The notes under the pieces were generated by a model. That model made no database searches. It worked only from the letters and a program-made list of their open reading frames with translations, and was not told where the DNA came from. A DNA stretch of 43,223 nucleotides from an uncultured Sutterella sp. (lineage in GTDB: Bacteria; Pseudomonadota; Gammaproteobacteria; Burkholderiales; Burkholderiaceae_F): contig CAJLHF010000015.1 in assembly GCA_905206365.1 (NCBI GenBank), forward strand, positions 1-43,223. The letters are read 5' to 3'. Position numbers and translations under genes: made by a program. Shown one piece after another: positions 8,235-16,216 of this stretch (position 1 is the stretch's first letter; each line of letters begins with the position of its first letter).

Positions 8235-8275
8235 CGGCCGGAGTTCGCCACGGGAACTTCGGCCGTTGTTTTTTC
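8235..8275 (+). terminator. strong terminator between the antiporter gene and rmuC
   Basis: CGGCCGGAGTTC (8235-8246) pairs with GAACTTCGGCCG (8254-8265), a 12-bp stem with one G-U, followed by TTGTTTTTT. It lies 42 bases after the antiporter stop and 24 bases before the rmuC start. rmuC must be started close to or within it. Confidence 0.88.
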
Positions 8276-8298
8276 TTGTTCGTTCCCGCTCTTCGACC

Positions 8299-9753
8299 AT
8301 GTCCTCCTCGTTGCTTCTTTACGTCATCGCCGCGCTTCTTGCGGGTGTACTCGTTCTTCTCGGTTTCGTTCTTTCGCTCCAACTCGCCAACGCCCGTCGC
8401 GGCGTGCAAGAGGAGGGTGACAACGAGGCGGTCTTTTCGGCGATCGAAGCCTCGAGGCGCGAAATTCTGCAACAGATCGCTCTTCAGACGAACGGCATGG
8501 CGCACTCGACGCAGAATCTCATGAATTTTGTCGTGGAATCGCAAAAACACGCCAACGGTTCGGTCCTCGAGTGGACCCGCACGTCGGACGCGGCGCTCGC
8601 AGGCATGCGTGAGACGCTCAATCGAGAGTTTCGCGAGCTCCAAAGCATGATGGAAACGCGCCTGGAGCGCGTGAGGGGGGAAAACGAACGCAAGCTCGAG
8701 CAAATTCGCGAGACCGTCCAGGAAAAGCTCGACGCGACGCTGACGGAACGACTCCAGACGAGCTTTCGCACCGTGGACGCGAAGCTCGCCCTCGTGCAAC
8801 AGGGCTTGGGTGAAATGCGCGCCATGGCGGAAAACGTCCGACGTCTGCAAAACGTCCTCACGAATGTGAAGACCCGCGGTCTCTTCGGCGAAACGCAGTT
8901 TGAGGCGATCGTCTCGGAAATTCTCACGCCCGCGCAGTACGCCAAGCAGGTGCGCATTATCCCGGGAAAAAACGTGGCGGTCGACTTCGCCGTGAAGCTC
9001 CCGGGACGCGACGGTCAGGGACCCGTGTGGCTTCCGATCGACTCGAAATTTCCCGTCGAACCTTGGGAGCGCCTTCAGGCCGCAACGGATGCGGGAGATG
9101 CGAACGGTGCGGCCGCGGCGCGAAAGGAGCTGGAGCGCGCGATTCTGAAACAGGCCGAATCGATTCGGGAAAAGTACGTCGAACCTCCGTATACGACGGA
9201 CTTTGCGGTGATGTTCCTCCCGAGCGAGGGGCTCTATGCTGAGGTACTGCGCACGCCCGGACTCGTCGAACGACTGCAGCGCGAGTGCCGCGTGACGCCC
9301 ACCGGTCCGACCGTGGCCGCCGCGCTCCTAAACAGTCTCCTCATGGGCTTCATGACGCTCGTCATGGAAAAGCGCAGCGGCGAGGTCTGGACGCTCCTTG
9401 CGAACGTGAAGACCGAGTTCGAACTCTTTACGACGCAGTTCGCGCTCGTGGAGAAAAAATTCCGCGAAGCGCAGAATTCGCTTTCCCAAATGGGGACGCG
9501 CAACCGTCAAATGGAAAAGTGCATGTCGGCGATCGACGAGCTGGCGGCGGTCGATCAACCCGCGAAGCCCCGGGACAGCCTTGATGCAATCGACGGGCTC
9601 AACGTTCCGCTCGGTCGAGCCTTCGGGGGAGCCGTCGCTCCGACTTCGCCCTCCGCCTCGGGCGTTGCGTCCGATTCATCCGCATCGTCGGCTTCGACCG
9701 AAACCTTCCTCGGTGCGTTTTCTTCGGGTTCGCTCGGGAAAGACCGTTTATGA
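8299..9753 (+). CDS. rmuC: DNA recombination protein RmuC
   Basis: A 484-residue protein. One N-terminal membrane segment (residues 4-32), then a long coiled coil (about 40-190, many Glu/Arg/Gln), then the RmuC nuclease-like core: TRGLFGETQFEAIV, LPIDSKFPVEPWERL and VMFLPSEGLYAEVLR are family hallmarks. A Ser/Ala-rich tail follows. RmuC limits rearrangements between inverted repeats and is placed in the PD-(D/E)xK-like fold. The frame is open from 8266, but the ATG at 8299 puts the membrane segment at the N terminus as expected. No strong SD is visible. It stands alone after a terminator. Confidence 0.92.
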   Translation: MSSSLLLYVIAALLAGVLVLLGFVLSLQLANARRGVQEEGDNEAVFSAIEASRREILQQIALQTNGMAHSTQNLMNFVVESQKHANGSVLEWTRTSDAALAGMRETLNREFRELQSMMETRLERVRGENERKLEQIRETVQEKLDATLTERLQTSFRTVDAKLALVQQGLGEMRAMAENVRRLQNVLTNVKTRGLFGETQFEAIVSEILTPAQYAKQVRIIPGKNVAVDFAVKLPGRDGQGPVWLPIDSKFPVEPWERLQAATDAGDANGAAAARKELERAILKQAESIREKYVEPPYTTDFAVMFLPSEGLYAEVLRTPGLVERLQRECRVTPTGPTVAAALLNSLLMGFMTLVMEKRSGEVWTLLANVKTEFELFTTQFALVEKKFREAQNSLSQMGTRNRQMEKCMSAIDELAAVDQPAKPRDSLDAIDGLNVPLGRAFGGAVAPTSPSASGVASDSSASSASTETFLGAFSSGSLGKDRL

Positions 9754-9952
9754 TGCGCTTCGAGGGACAGGGGATCATTCGGGTCGTCATGAGTCCGATC
9801 GCCCGATCCGCCGCTTGTTTGCTCTCAACGGTATCCGTCCGGGTCGGCTTGCATTTCGGTGCTCGAACATGACACCTGCAAAACGGCCGCACAATATCCG
9901 AGCGCCGCGGACACGTGCCGCGTGCGCGCGCTCCCATTTCGAGGAAAATTCC

Positions 9953-10171
9953 ATGTTGCGAAAAATTGCTTTGCTTTCCGCTCTTCTTGCGGCGCTCGGT
10001 ACGGCCGGGTGCAATACCGTGGAAGGGTTCGGCCAGGACATGAAAAAAGGCGCGGCCCACGTGGGCGAAGTGCTCGGCAAGGCGGGAGACAAGATTTCCG
10101 AAACCGCGGCCGAACTCGGCAACGGCGGAGCTTCTAAGGCGTCCGACACGGGCTCCGACGAAGCGTCCTGA
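9953..10171 (+). CDS. entericidin-type small lipoprotein
   Basis: A 72-residue lipoprotein. The hydrophobic signal ends in GTAGC with Cys 20, followed by NTVEGFGQDMKKGA, which matches the CNTxxGxGxDI pattern of entericidin A/B (EcnA/EcnB). The tail is Ala/Ser/Asp-rich. GAGGAA is placed 7-12 bases before the ATG. Entericidin B promotes stationary-phase envelope damage in E. coli; here only one gene of the pair is present. The 199 bases between rmuC and this gene show no other ORF; a promoter is likely there but not clear. Confidence 0.85.
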   Translation: MLRKIALLSALLAALGTAGCNTVEGFGQDMKKGAAHVGEVLGKAGDKISETAAELGNGGASKASDTGSDEAS

Positions 10172-10230
10172 GACCGTCGGGCTGAGAAAGACAATCGACG
10201 ACGTTCGAAAACGATCGTAACCCGACATCA

Positions 10231-10269
10231 AAAAAACGCCGCGGATCCCGTCGGATTCGCGGCGTTTTT
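10231..10269. terminator. bidirectional terminator between the entericidin and AGCS genes
   Basis: AAAAACGCCGCGgATCC pairs with GGATtCGCGGCGTTTTT, with A-runs and T-runs on both sides. It sits between convergent genes ending at 10171 (+) and 10327 (-) and can stop transcripts from both. Confidence 0.9.
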
Positions 10270-10326
10270 CGGTTGGAGCGAACCGCTTGCGGTTCGCTCT
10301 TCGATAGAGGTCTCAAGACCTCGGTT

Positions 10327-11841
10327 TTATTTGTCGCCCTCGGCGTGATCCTTGCGGCGCGGTCCGTGTTCGCGATGCGTGCGAATGCGCGTCGTATGCC
10401 AGCGGGCCCCTTCGCGCAGGGGACGGGCGGGGTGTTCGGTGCGCGGCAGGCCGCCGCCCGGCGAGAGTTCGCCGTAGGTCGGGGTATGGCCCTTGAGGAA
10501 ATTCGTTTCGTAGTCGTCGAGCACGCGTCCCACGACCTTCGAGAGCCCGATCAGCGCGATCACGTTCGGGATCACCATGAGCCCGTTGAAGAGGTCGGCG
10601 AGTTCCCAGACGAGGTTCACGTGCAGGAAGGAGCCGAGCATGAGGAAGCAGAGCACGATGACGCGATAAGTCGAAACCCAACGGTTGCCGAAGAGGTACT
10701 TCACGTTCTGTTCGGCAAAGAAGTACCAACCGATGATGGTCGTGAACGCGAAAAAGAGGAGGCAGACCGCAACGAAGCCGTTGCCGATCGGACCGAGGCC
10801 GACTTCGAAAGCCTTCTGCGTGAGCGAGATGCCCGTCGTCGTACCGTCCAAAACGCCCGTCGTGAGGATCACGAAGGCCGTCATGTTGAGAACGACGAAC
10901 GTGTCGACGAAAAGGCCGATGAGAGCGGCGAGACCCTGTTCGCCCGGGTGACGCACCTTGGCGATCGCGTGCGCGTGCGGAGTCGAACCCATACCGGCTT
11001 CGTTCGAGAAGAGGCCGCGGGCCACGCCGTAACGGATGGCTTCCTTCACGCCCGCGCCGATCACGCCGCCCGTAGCGGCCACCGGGTCGAAAGCGCCGAC
11101 GATGATCGACTTGAGGGCGCCCCAGAACATGTCGCCGTGACCGACGATGATCGTGAGCGAACCGATGATGTAGACGAGCGCCATGATCGGCACCATCTTT
11201 TCCGCGAAGCTCGCGATGCGGCGGATGCCGCCGATGAAGATGAAGCCGGCGAGCGCGAAAAGCACGATGCCCGTCAACCACACGGGAACGCCGAAGGCGG
11301 TCTGGAAGGCGTCGGCCACGGAGTTGGCCTGCACCATGTTGCCGATGAAGCCGAGTGCGATGATGATCGCCACCGCGAAAAACGCGGCGAGCGGCTTGTT
11401 GCCGAGCCCCTGACTGATGTAGAAGGCCGGACCCCCGAGGATGTGCCCGTGCGCGTCGCGCGAGCGGTAGACCTGCCCGAGGAGCGCTTCGGCGAAAATC
11501 GTCGCCATGCCGAAAAAGGCCGCAAGCCACATCCAGAAGATGGCACCCGGGCCGCCCATGGCCATAGCGGTCGCCACGCCCGCGAGGTTGCCCGTACCGA
11601 CCTGAGCGGCGATGGCGGTCGCGAGCGACTGGAAGGAGGACATGCCGTCCTTGTCGGCGTGTTTGCCGAAGAGCGTGATGCCGCCGAAGACGTGCTTCAT
11701 GGCCATGCCGAAGCGGCGGATCTGAACAAGGCGCAGCTTGAAGGTGAAATAAATGCCCGTCCCCACGAGCAACGGTATGAGACAGTAGACGCCCCAGAGC
11801 AGACTGTTGATGCTCCGGACGATCTGGGTAAACTCGTCCAT
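10327..11841 (-). CDS. alanine/glycine:cation symporter (AGCS family, AlsT/YaaJ-like)
   Basis: A 504-residue sodium- or proton-coupled amino-acid importer with about eleven membrane segments. Family signatures: TGIYFTFKLRLVQIRRF near the N terminus, QSLATAIAAQVGTGNLAGVATA (about 95-116), the GGPGAIFWMW motif and NEAGMGSTPHAHA (about 285). Length is typical. The frame continues upstream to 11964, but the ATG at 11841 has GGAGAA eight bases away and the homology starts there. It is monocistronic, ending at the bidirectional terminator at 10231-10269, and has a leader of about 130 nt that can form several hairpins. Confidence 0.93.
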   Translation of the reverse strand: MDEFTQIVRSINSLLWGVYCLIPLLVGTGIYFTFKLRLVQIRRFGMAMKHVFGGITLFGKHADKDGMSSFQSLATAIAAQVGTGNLAGVATAMAMGGPGAIFWMWLAAFFGMATIFAEALLGQVYRSRDAHGHILGGPAFYISQGLGNKPLAAFFAVAIIIALGFIGNMVQANSVADAFQTAFGVPVWLTGIVLFALAGFIFIGGIRRIASFAEKMVPIMALVYIIGSLTIIVGHGDMFWGALKSIIVGAFDPVAATGGVIGAGVKEAIRYGVARGLFSNEAGMGSTPHAHAIAKVRHPGEQGLAALIGLFVDTFVVLNMTAFVILTTGVLDGTTTGISLTQKAFEVGLGPIGNGFVAVCLLFFAFTTIIGWYFFAEQNVKYLFGNRWVSTYRVIVLCFLMLGSFLHVNLVWELADLFNGLMVIPNVIALIGLSKVVGRVLDDYETNFLKGHTPTYGELSPGGGLPRTEHPARPLREGARWHTTRIRTHREHGPRRKDHAEGDK

Positions 11842-11984
11842 GATGTGTTCTCCATGTGCGAGGCTCTCCACCCGGGGGAGAGGGAGCCCTCGGTTTTTGA
11901 TTTCTACGCACGGTACGAACCAAGAGGCTCTGCGAGCCCCCGCGTTCTCGAGCACTTTCACCACCCGACCGAAGGTTCATTCTA
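11842..11984 (-). promoter_or_regulatory. candidate promoter and structured leader of the AGCS symporter
   Basis: On the minus strand TAGAAT (11984-11979) could be a -10, giving a leader of about 130 nt. Within it CTTCGGT and ACCGAGG can close a large domain. GGCTC/GAGCC forms a small hairpin, and CTCTCC (11882-11877) pairs with GGAGAG (11869-11864) just ahead of the SD GGAGAA (11853-11848). The same CTCTCC could alternatively pair with the SD, an arrangement seen in translational switches. No known riboswitch class was recognised; the glycine riboswitch core was looked for and not seen. The rest of this gap, 11985-12150, shows nothing clear. Confidence 0.3.
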
Positions 11985-12150
11985 CGTTGGCGATTACAGT
12001 CGGAAACAAAAAACAATCCCGCAAATGAGGTATGTTCGGAAGCAGGCGTCGCAAAAAACTGTCCCTCGCTCGTTCCAAATAGGCAAAATACCGTAATCAT
12101 CACGGGCGGCACGGGTTTCCCGTCGCGCCGACAATCGAAAGGAAAGTCGA

Positions 12151-12255
12151 ATGCTTCGCACGTTCATGCGCATCGGGTTGTATCTGGTTTTTGCGGCGAT
12201 CGTCCTCTGGGGGCTCGTTTCCGCGGCAAGCCTCGTGATGCGCTTTTGCTTCTGA
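12151..12255 (+). CDS. 34-residue single-span membrane protein (unrecognised)
   Basis: The ATG at 12151 is preceded by AAAGGAAAG at ideal spacing. The 34 codons end at a TGA (12253-12255). The product has a basic N terminus (MLRTFMRIG), one hydrophobic span of about 20 residues and a short MRFCF tail. Third positions are mostly G/C. Too short for most gene finders. I do not recognise a family; it could be a small inner-membrane protein or a leader peptide for the sequence downstream. Confidence 0.5.
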   Translation: MLRTFMRIGLYLVFAAIVLWGLVSAASLVMRFCF

Positions 12256-12291
12256 CGGAGGGGCGGCTCGAGGGAGTCGCAGAATTTCGGG

Positions 12292-12662
12292 TTGAAGTGC
12301 GTTGACCTTTCGAAAGAGTGTGCGTTTTGTCGATTTTCGAATAGGCGCTCTCCGTCCCTTGCGCCCGCCCGTACCTGCGCGTTCCTTTACGGTCTTTCCG
12401 CACTCGTTCTCGGGGTCGCGGTCGTTGTTTCGCCGGACGTCGCGCACGTCAAAGCCGAAGCGGTGCGCGCTGCGGAAAAACTGCGTCTGATTCGCGAAAC
12501 GCCGACGGGGACGACGAGTTTGCGATGTTCGCCGCGGCCCGCCGCATCCCCGTGAACGATGTGTTCGACGCGGATGTGATCATTTACTATCTTGAATCAT
12601 TCGGCAACATACCGATGCCTGGAACGGGACGCATTGTCGGGTACGGGTCCGACACATCCTGA
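12292..12662 (+). pseudogene. probable frameshifted small exported protein
   Basis: Two overlapping frames look like one broken gene. The first (TTG 12292 to about 12515) encodes a hydrophobic signal-like stretch FLYGLSALVLGVAVVV followed by HVKAEAVRAAEKLRLIRETPTG. The second, shifted by one base near the GGGG at about 12512-12515, continues DDEFAMFAAARRIPVNDV and ends GTGRIVGYGSDTS at a TGA (12660-12662). Both halves have G/C-rich third positions only in these frames. No start with a good RBS was found and no family is recognised. Alternatives are a sequencing error, a programmed shift or chance ORFs. Confidence 0.35.
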
Positions 12663-12680
12663 GGCCGAAAAGACGGACGG

Positions 12681-13271
12681 TCAGAGATCCTTCGGGGCGC
12701 GCTCGAGGATCGTCGCGACGTTTTCGGGGAGTTCGGTTTTCACACCGAGCCGTGCAAGTTTTTTCCCCGCACGCAGGACGAGCTTGTCCTTCGTGACTAG
12801 ACCTAGTGCGCGGGCTGCGGCCGCAAGTTCCAGAAACTTCTGGTCGAGGGGATCGCGGCAGAAAATGCGCTTTTCGACGAGCTTCCGGCCTGCTTCTTCG
12901 ACAAGTACTTCGGGTACGGGCAAAGCCCTTCGGCACCAGGCTTCAAGGAGCGCGCTCACCGCGTCGAATTCCAGCCCGAACCGGGGACGGTCGAGCACTT
13001 CGGCCCACTCCCGAAGGGATGCGCGGTCGCGAACGGGAACAAGGCTTCCGGAGTCGATCGCCGCACGCAGTTTGACCGAACGGGGATCCTCCCAGTAGTA
13101 AAGATCGAGCAGCACGTTCGTATCGACGACGAGGGCCGCACCACGGGTACGACGGAAAAAGTCGTCGAACGCTTCCCCGGTATTGACCGTGTCGAGCGAA
13201 TCGGTCGGGGGAATCGGGTCAAGGGCGAACAGTCGGGCGAGGTGAGCCTCGCGCGCTTCGGAAAGCGGCAT
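12681..13271 (-). CDS. PIN-domain protein (COG1569-like putative toxin/RNase)
   Basis: A 196-residue protein whose residues about 44-165 form a PIN domain: ALVVDTNVLLDLYYWEDP (catalytic Asp 50), SLREWAEVL (Glu 88 or 91), then CRDPLDQKFLELA (Asp 140, Asp 143) and VTKDKLVL (Asp 162). These are the acidic residues that hold Mg2+ in PIN ribonucleases. The first 40 residues are a non-PIN extension. No antitoxin-like gene is adjacent on either side, so it is either an orphan PIN protein or not part of a toxin-antitoxin pair. The ATG at 13271 lacks a clear SD. It is divergent from the TerC/CBS gene. Confidence 0.8.
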   Translation of the reverse strand: MPLSEAREAHLARLFALDPIPPTDSLDTVNTGEAFDDFFRRTRGAALVVDTNVLLDLYYWEDPRSVKLRAAIDSGSLVPVRDRASLREWAEVLDRPRFGLEFDAVSALLEAWCRRALPVPEVLVEEAGRKLVEKRIFCRDPLDQKFLELAAAARALGLVTKDKLVLRAGKKLARLGVKTELPENVATILERAPKDL

Positions 13272-13513
13272 TGTGGGAAGGGAAAGAGAAACGAAAGGTC
13301 GTCATCCTAACACGGACCGTTTACCGTTGAGTTTCGTTTCCAGTACGCGCGAGTGACCTGCAAAAGTGCAAACCCGCGTAACCACCGACACATAACGCTT
13401 GAAATCTCTGATATTTTTAGAGTCCCGACTCTTCGAGAGTTCCGCTTCGGGGTCTCGCGGAGGCTTTCCCGGTCCGCCCTTCGGACGGCGCGGACGTCAA
13501 CTTATTAAACTGA

Positions 13514-15067
13514 ATGGACTTTTTGTTTGATCCGGCGCTCTGGGCCGGTCTCCTCACCCTCGTCGTGCTCGAGGTCGTCCTTGGCATCGACAATCTCGTT
13601 TTCGTCGCGATTCTCGCGAAAAAACTTCCCGCAAGCCAACAGAATCGAGCTGTCTACACCGGGCTCACGATGGCGCTTGTCATGCGCATCGGCCTTCTCT
13701 CGATCATGTCCTGGCTCGTGAGCCTCACGAATCCGCTTTTCAGCGTGTTCGACCATCCCTTCTCCGCGCGCGACCTCATTCTCATTGCGGGTGGCGTGTT
13801 CCTTCTCTTCAAGGCGACGATGGAGCTCCACGAGCGCCTCGAAGCGCGTCCTCACGCGGAAAATTCCGGTTCGGCCCGCGCGGGCTTCTGGATGGTGATC
13901 GCGCAGATTCTGCTTCTGGACGCGGTCTTCTCGCTTGACTCCATCATCACGGCGGTCGGCATGGTCGACGAACTCGCCATCATGGTGACGGCCGTGATCG
14001 TGGCCATGATCATCATGATTGCCGCGAGCCGTCCGCTCACGCAGTTCGTCAACAAGCACCCGACGGTCGTGGTGCTCTGCCTGTCGTTCCTTCTCATGAT
14101 CGGCTTCAGCCTCGTGGCCGAAGGCCTCGGTTTCCACATCCCGAAGGGCTACCTCTATGCGGCGATCGGCTTCTCGATCATGATCGAAGCCTTCAACCAG
14201 GTCGCGAACCGCAATTCGACGAAGCACCTGATGCGGGTGCCTTTCCGCGAGCGCACGACTCACGCGATCGTTCGCCTCATGAGTTCGAGCAAGGATGAGG
14301 AAGCGCCCACGATGGCCGAACAAATGGCCCCGCAGACGCACTCCTTCGGCGACGACGAACGGCATATGGTCGAGGGCGTGCTGACGCTTGCCGACCGCTC
14401 GATCAAGACGATCATGACGCCGCGCTCCGACATTGCCTGGCTCAACCTGCGCAAGCCCATGGACGAGCTTGCCGAGCAGATCCGCACGATGCCTCACGGC
14501 GCCTTCCCGGTGTGCGACGGCTCGCTGGAGAGCGTCGTCGGCTACGTCAAAGCCAAGCACATGATCCGCGAAGAGATGACGACCGAGAAGCTGCGCGCGA
14601 TCGCCGAGACTCGTCCCGTCATCACGGTGCCCGAAACGATCACGGTGATCCGCCTGATGCGCGAGATCAAGAAAACGCGCGCGCCGCTCGTGCTCGTTGC
14701 GGACGAATTCGGTGTGATCCAGGGTCTGGCAACCTCGCACGACATTCTCGAGGCGATTGCCGGGGACTTCCCCGACGAAGGCGACCGCGCTGCGATGGTC
14801 GCGTCGGGCGAAAACGTCTGGATCGCCGACGGCACGACCGACCTCATGACGGTCGAGCAGACCGTGGACGTGACGGGCCTCGTCGACCATGAAGGCGATT
14901 ACGTGACGGTGGCGGGCCTCCTTTTGGAGCACTTCGGCTGCATGCCGAAGACGGGCGACACGATCGTCATCCGAGGGCTCGTTTTCGAAGTGTTGCAACT
15001 CGAACGCAACCGCATCGCCTCGGTGCGCATCACGAAACCTCTGCCCGCGAACGAACCCGCCGAGTAA
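13514..15067 (+). CDS. YoaE/YegH-like TerC-family membrane protein with CBS and CorC_HlyC domains
   Basis: A 517-residue protein, nearly the same length as E. coli YoaE. Residues 1-235 are a TerC domain with seven or so membrane segments (VLEVVLGIDNLVFVAILAKK and LLLDAVFSLDSIITAVG carry the paired Asp residues of the family). Residues about 300-420 form a CBS pair (IMTPRSDIAWLNL, LVLVADEFGVIQGLATSHDI). Residues about 440-515 are a CorC_HlyC (transporter-associated) domain. TerC proteins are linked to metal (Mn2+) handling and envelope-stress protection; the exact substrate is uncertain. No SD precedes the ATG. Instead TTATTAAACT ends four bases before it. An Mn2+ (yybP-ykoY) riboswitch was looked for upstream and not seen. 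Confidence 0.9.
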   Translation: MDFLFDPALWAGLLTLVVLEVVLGIDNLVFVAILAKKLPASQQNRAVYTGLTMALVMRIGLLSIMSWLVSLTNPLFSVFDHPFSARDLILIAGGVFLLFKATMELHERLEARPHAENSGSARAGFWMVIAQILLLDAVFSLDSIITAVGMVDELAIMVTAVIVAMIIMIAASRPLTQFVNKHPTVVVLCLSFLLMIGFSLVAEGLGFHIPKGYLYAAIGFSIMIEAFNQVANRNSTKHLMRVPFRERTTHAIVRLMSSSKDEEAPTMAEQMAPQTHSFGDDERHMVEGVLTLADRSIKTIMTPRSDIAWLNLRKPMDELAEQIRTMPHGAFPVCDGSLESVVGYVKAKHMIREEMTTEKLRAIAETRPVITVPETITVIRLMREIKKTRAPLVLVADEFGVIQGLATSHDILEAIAGDFPDEGDRAAMVASGENVWIADGTTDLMTVEQTVDVTGLVDHEGDYVTVAGLLLEHFGCMPKTGDTIVIRGLVFEVLQLERNRIASVRITKPLPANEPAE

Positions 15068-15132
15068 GCAGCCGACGGCAAGACGAGCGAGAGGCGTTTT
15101 CGGACTTTTGGAGGCGCCCCGCTCGAAAAAGA

Positions 15133-15176
15133 AACACCCCGAGCGTCCTTGACGGGACTTCGGGGTGTTCGTTTTT
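15133..15176. terminator. bidirectional terminator between the YoaE-like gene and mdh
   Basis: AACACCCCGA (15133-15142) pairs with TCGGGGTGTT (15160-15169), with TTTTT on the plus side and an A-run giving T on the minus side. The genes converge here. Confidence 0.88.
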
Positions 15177-15180
15177 GGCA

Positions 15181-15220
15181 TTGAGGGGTGTCGCGACGGA
15201 AACGCCCCTCAACGTTTTTT
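15181..15220 (+). terminator. second terminator after the YoaE-like gene
   Basis: TTGAGGGG pairs with CCCCTCAA, followed by CGTTTTTT. It sits directly after the first hairpin and only ten bases beyond the end of mdh, which makes a tandem barrier against reading into the opposite gene. Confidence 0.75.
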
Positions 15221-15229
15221 CTCAGTGCT

Positions 15230-16216
15230 TCAACGTTCGAGGATCGGGCGAACGGCTTCAAGTTCGCCGAGGAGTTCCTCTTTCGTGCGTTCGAGCCGAA
15301 CGCGCGAGTCGTCGTCAAGGCCGATCCCCTGGATGATCTCGTAGTCGCCTCCGCGGCACACGCACGGGAAGCCGAAAACAAGCCCTTCGGGAATGCCGTA
15401 GGAGCCGTCCGAGGGGACGCCCATTGTCACCCACTCGCCCGCGGATCCCAAAGCCCAGTCGCGCATGTGGTCGATTGCTGCCGCAGCGGCCGAGGCCGCA
15501 GAACTCGCGCCGCGAGCTTGCAAAACGGCCGAGCCGCGTCGGGCGACGGTCGGGATGAAGTCGTTTTCGACCCAGTCGAGGTCGACGAGATCAAGCGCAC
15601 GCTCGCCGTTGATGCGCGCGTGCGTGAGGTCGGGGAACATGCTCGGGGAGTGGTTGCCCCAGACCGTCACCTGATGGACCTGATGAACGGGTGCACCCGT
15701 TTTTTCGGCGAGCATCGCCCGGGCGCGGTTCTGGTCAAGGCGCAAAAGCGCCGAGAAGCACTTCGAAGAAAGGGACGGCGCGCTCCGCGCGGCGATTGCG
15801 GCATTGGTGTTGCAAGGGTTGCCGACGACGAGCACCTTGACGGAGCGCTTCGCCACGGCGTCGAGCGCTTTGCCGTGCTCGCGGAAGATGGCGGCATTGG
15901 CCTGCAACAGGTCGGCGCGTTCCATCCCGGGTCCCCGTGGACGAGCGCCGAAAAGAAGCGCGTAATCGGCGTCGCGGAAGGCTTCCTTCGGATCCGTGGT
16001 CGAGCTCATGCCGGCCAGGAGCGGAAAGGCGCAGTCGGCGAGTTCCATCATGAGCCCTTTGAGGCTCGAGCGACTCGTCGGATTGTCGCGCTCGAGCAGT
16101 CGAAGAACAACGGGCTGGTCGTGCCCGAGCATGGCACCTGCGGCAATGCGGAAAACGGCGGCGTAGCCGATTTGCCCCGCGGGCCCCGTAACGGTAACGC
16201 AAACGGGAGGTTTCAC
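15230..16216 (-). CDS. mdh: malate dehydrogenase (NAD-dependent, beta-proteobacterial type)
   Basis: A 328-residue cytosolic enzyme that interconverts malate and oxaloacetate. Rossmann loop TGPAGQIGY (10-18), substrate Arg region ARPRGPGMER (91-100), VVGNPCNTN (130-138), the RLDQNR segment with Asp 161, and WGNHSPSMFPD with catalytic His 189. Length and motifs match Mdh of Burkholderiales. The frame is open far upstream, but the GTG at 16216 has GAGGAG at proper spacing and matches the family N terminus. It is divergent from gltA, so the oxaloacetate-making and oxaloacetate-using steps share a 343-bp control region. Confidence 0.93.
   Translation of the reverse strand: MKPPVCVTVTGPAGQIGYAAVFRIAAGAMLGHDQPVVLRLLERDNPTSRSSLKGLMMELADCAFPLLAGMSSTTDPKEAFRDADYALLFGARPRGPGMERADLLQANAAIFREHGKALDAVAKRSVKVLVVGNPCNTNAAIAARSAPSLSSKCFSALLRLDQNRARAMLAEKTGAPVHQVHQVTVWGNHSPSMFPDLTHARINGERALDLVDLDWVENDFIPTVARRGSAVLQARGASSAASAAAAAIDHMRDWALGSAGEWVTMGVPSDGSYGIPEGLVFGFPCVCRGGDYEIIQGIGLDDDSRVRLERTKEELLGELEAVRPILER

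Noticed and set aside
10273..12096. A 607-codon plus-strand frame over the AGCS symporter
   Set aside because: The opposite strand encodes a full AGCS transporter with RBS and terminator; the plus frame is highly charged with no motif.
12681..13271. Toxin-antitoxin pair containing the PIN protein
   Set aside because: No short DNA-binding antitoxin ORF overlaps or borders the gene on the same strand.
13300..13513. yybP-ykoY (Mn2+) riboswitch upstream of the TerC-family gene
   Set aside because: TerC-family genes often carry this switch, but its conserved core was not found in this region by eye.
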